Of a stretch of DNA of 6,635 nt, positions 6,422 through 6,635 are shown piece by piece. This DNA comes from an uncultured Collinsella sp. (GTDB taxonomy: Bacteria; Actinomycetota; Coriobacteriia; Coriobacteriales; Coriobacteriaceae), in assembly GCA_905197585.1 (NCBI GenBank), contig CAJJZO010000099.1, positions 1 through 6,635 on the forward strand, read 5' to 3'. Under the pieces are notes generated by a model. That model saw only the letters and a program-made list of their open reading frames with translations, did no database searches and was not told where the DNA came from. The translations under genes and the position numbers were made by a program. Within the stretch, counting starts at the first letter, position 1, and every line of letters begins with the position of its first letter.

Positions 6422-6635
6422 CTACTCGCCTGCCTTGACGACCATAGAGGCGAAGTCGGCAGCCTTGAGCGAAGCGCCGCCCACGAGGGCGCCGTCAACG
6501 TCGGGCTTGGCGACGAGCTCGGCGATGTTGCCGGGCTTGGCGGAACCGCCATACAGCACGCGGATGCCGTTAGCGAGCTCCTCGCCGAACATCTCCTTGA
6601 GGGTCTCACGGATAGCACCGCAGACCTCCTGAGCG
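6422..6635 (-). CDS. tpiA: Triose-phosphate isomerase, C-terminal 70 residues (cut by window edge)
   Basis: This is the end of the cytoplasmic enzyme that interconverts dihydroxyacetone phosphate and glyceraldehyde 3-phosphate. The reading frame is open to the right edge and ends in TAG at 6424-6422. The fragment carries the phosphate-binding YGGSAKPGN segment (usually YGGSV), then [17 protein letters not shown], the classic C-terminal GGASL signature of the TIM barrel. The catalytic lysine, histidine and glutamate lie outside the window. It is followed after 5 nt by gpmI, so the two glycolytic genes form one transcription unit whose promoter lies upstream, off the right edge. The call is firm despite the truncation. 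Confidence 0.97.
   Translation of the reverse strand, partial: AQEVCGAIRETLKEMFGEELANGIRVLYGGSAKPGNIAELVAKPDVDGALVGGASLKAADFASMVVKAGE

Noticed and set aside
4821..6632. A 603-codon open frame on the plus strand opposite gpmI and tpiA
   Set aside because: It is in codon register with gpmI, so it stays open because gpmI avoids TTA, CTA and TCA codons, as expected at this GC. Its start lies inside the gpmI terminator and the product resembles nothing known, whereas gpmI has a full set of catalytic residues.
1..6635. Search by eye for tRNA, CRISPR repeats, insertion-sequence ends, prophage or defence genes
   Set aside because: None seen. Intergenic DNA is short and accounted for by terminators, promoters and leaders, and the genes are uniform housekeeping and transport genes on one strand.

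Overview
All seven genes in this 6.6 kb window lie on the minus strand, so transcription runs from high to low coordinates. The window holds the 3' end of a lower-glycolysis cluster (tpiA, gpmI), then secG, then an oligopeptide/dipeptide ABC importer (oppA, oppB, oppC and the start of oppD). The likely source is an actinobacterium of the class Coriobacteriia, possibly Collinsella or a close relative. This is inferred from the fairly high GC, the actinobacterial look of SecG (a GKGxGxSD loop and an NLDRLT stretch) and the solute-binding lipoprotein with a twin-arginine signal. No rRNA or other taxonomic marker is present, so the genus is a guess.

Reading in the direction of transcription, the window opens inside tpiA (6635-6422, last 70 residues). 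A complete gpmI (6416-4863) follows after only 5 nt, so the two are almost certainly cotranscribed. gpmI ends in a strong intrinsic terminator (4803-4837). secG (4698-4444) comes next and has its own strong terminator (4391-4421); it may be driven by a weak extended -10 promoter near 4735-4743. tpiA next to secG is a common bacterial arrangement, but here gpmI and a terminator lie between them.

The 291 bp between secG and oppA hold a good sigma-70-type promoter (TTGCAA, 17 bp spacer, TATAAC). A perfect 12-bp palindrome covers its -35 box and a 7-bp inverted repeat brackets its -10 box. The predicted leader of about 90 nt can fold into a 12-bp stem-loop just upstream of a perfect AAGGAGG ribosome site. 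oppA (4152-2476) encodes a family 5 solute-binding lipoprotein. A 156 bp gap with a GC-rich hairpin but no U-tract separates it from oppB (2319-1282), oppC (1267-332) and oppD (329 to the left edge), which are packed 14 nt and 2 nt apart.

Functionally, OppA would capture peptides at the outer face of the membrane, OppB and OppC form the channel, and OppD (with an OppF presumably beyond the left edge) supplies ATP hydrolysis. TpiA and GpmI carry glycolytic carbon from triose phosphates to 2-phosphoglycerate. SecG is a small accessory subunit of the Sec translocase. The coding content is housekeeping. No mobile element, CRISPR array, RNA gene or novel system was found. The most interesting signals are regulatory: the operator-like symmetry and leader hairpin ahead of oppA, and the hairpin between oppA and oppB.
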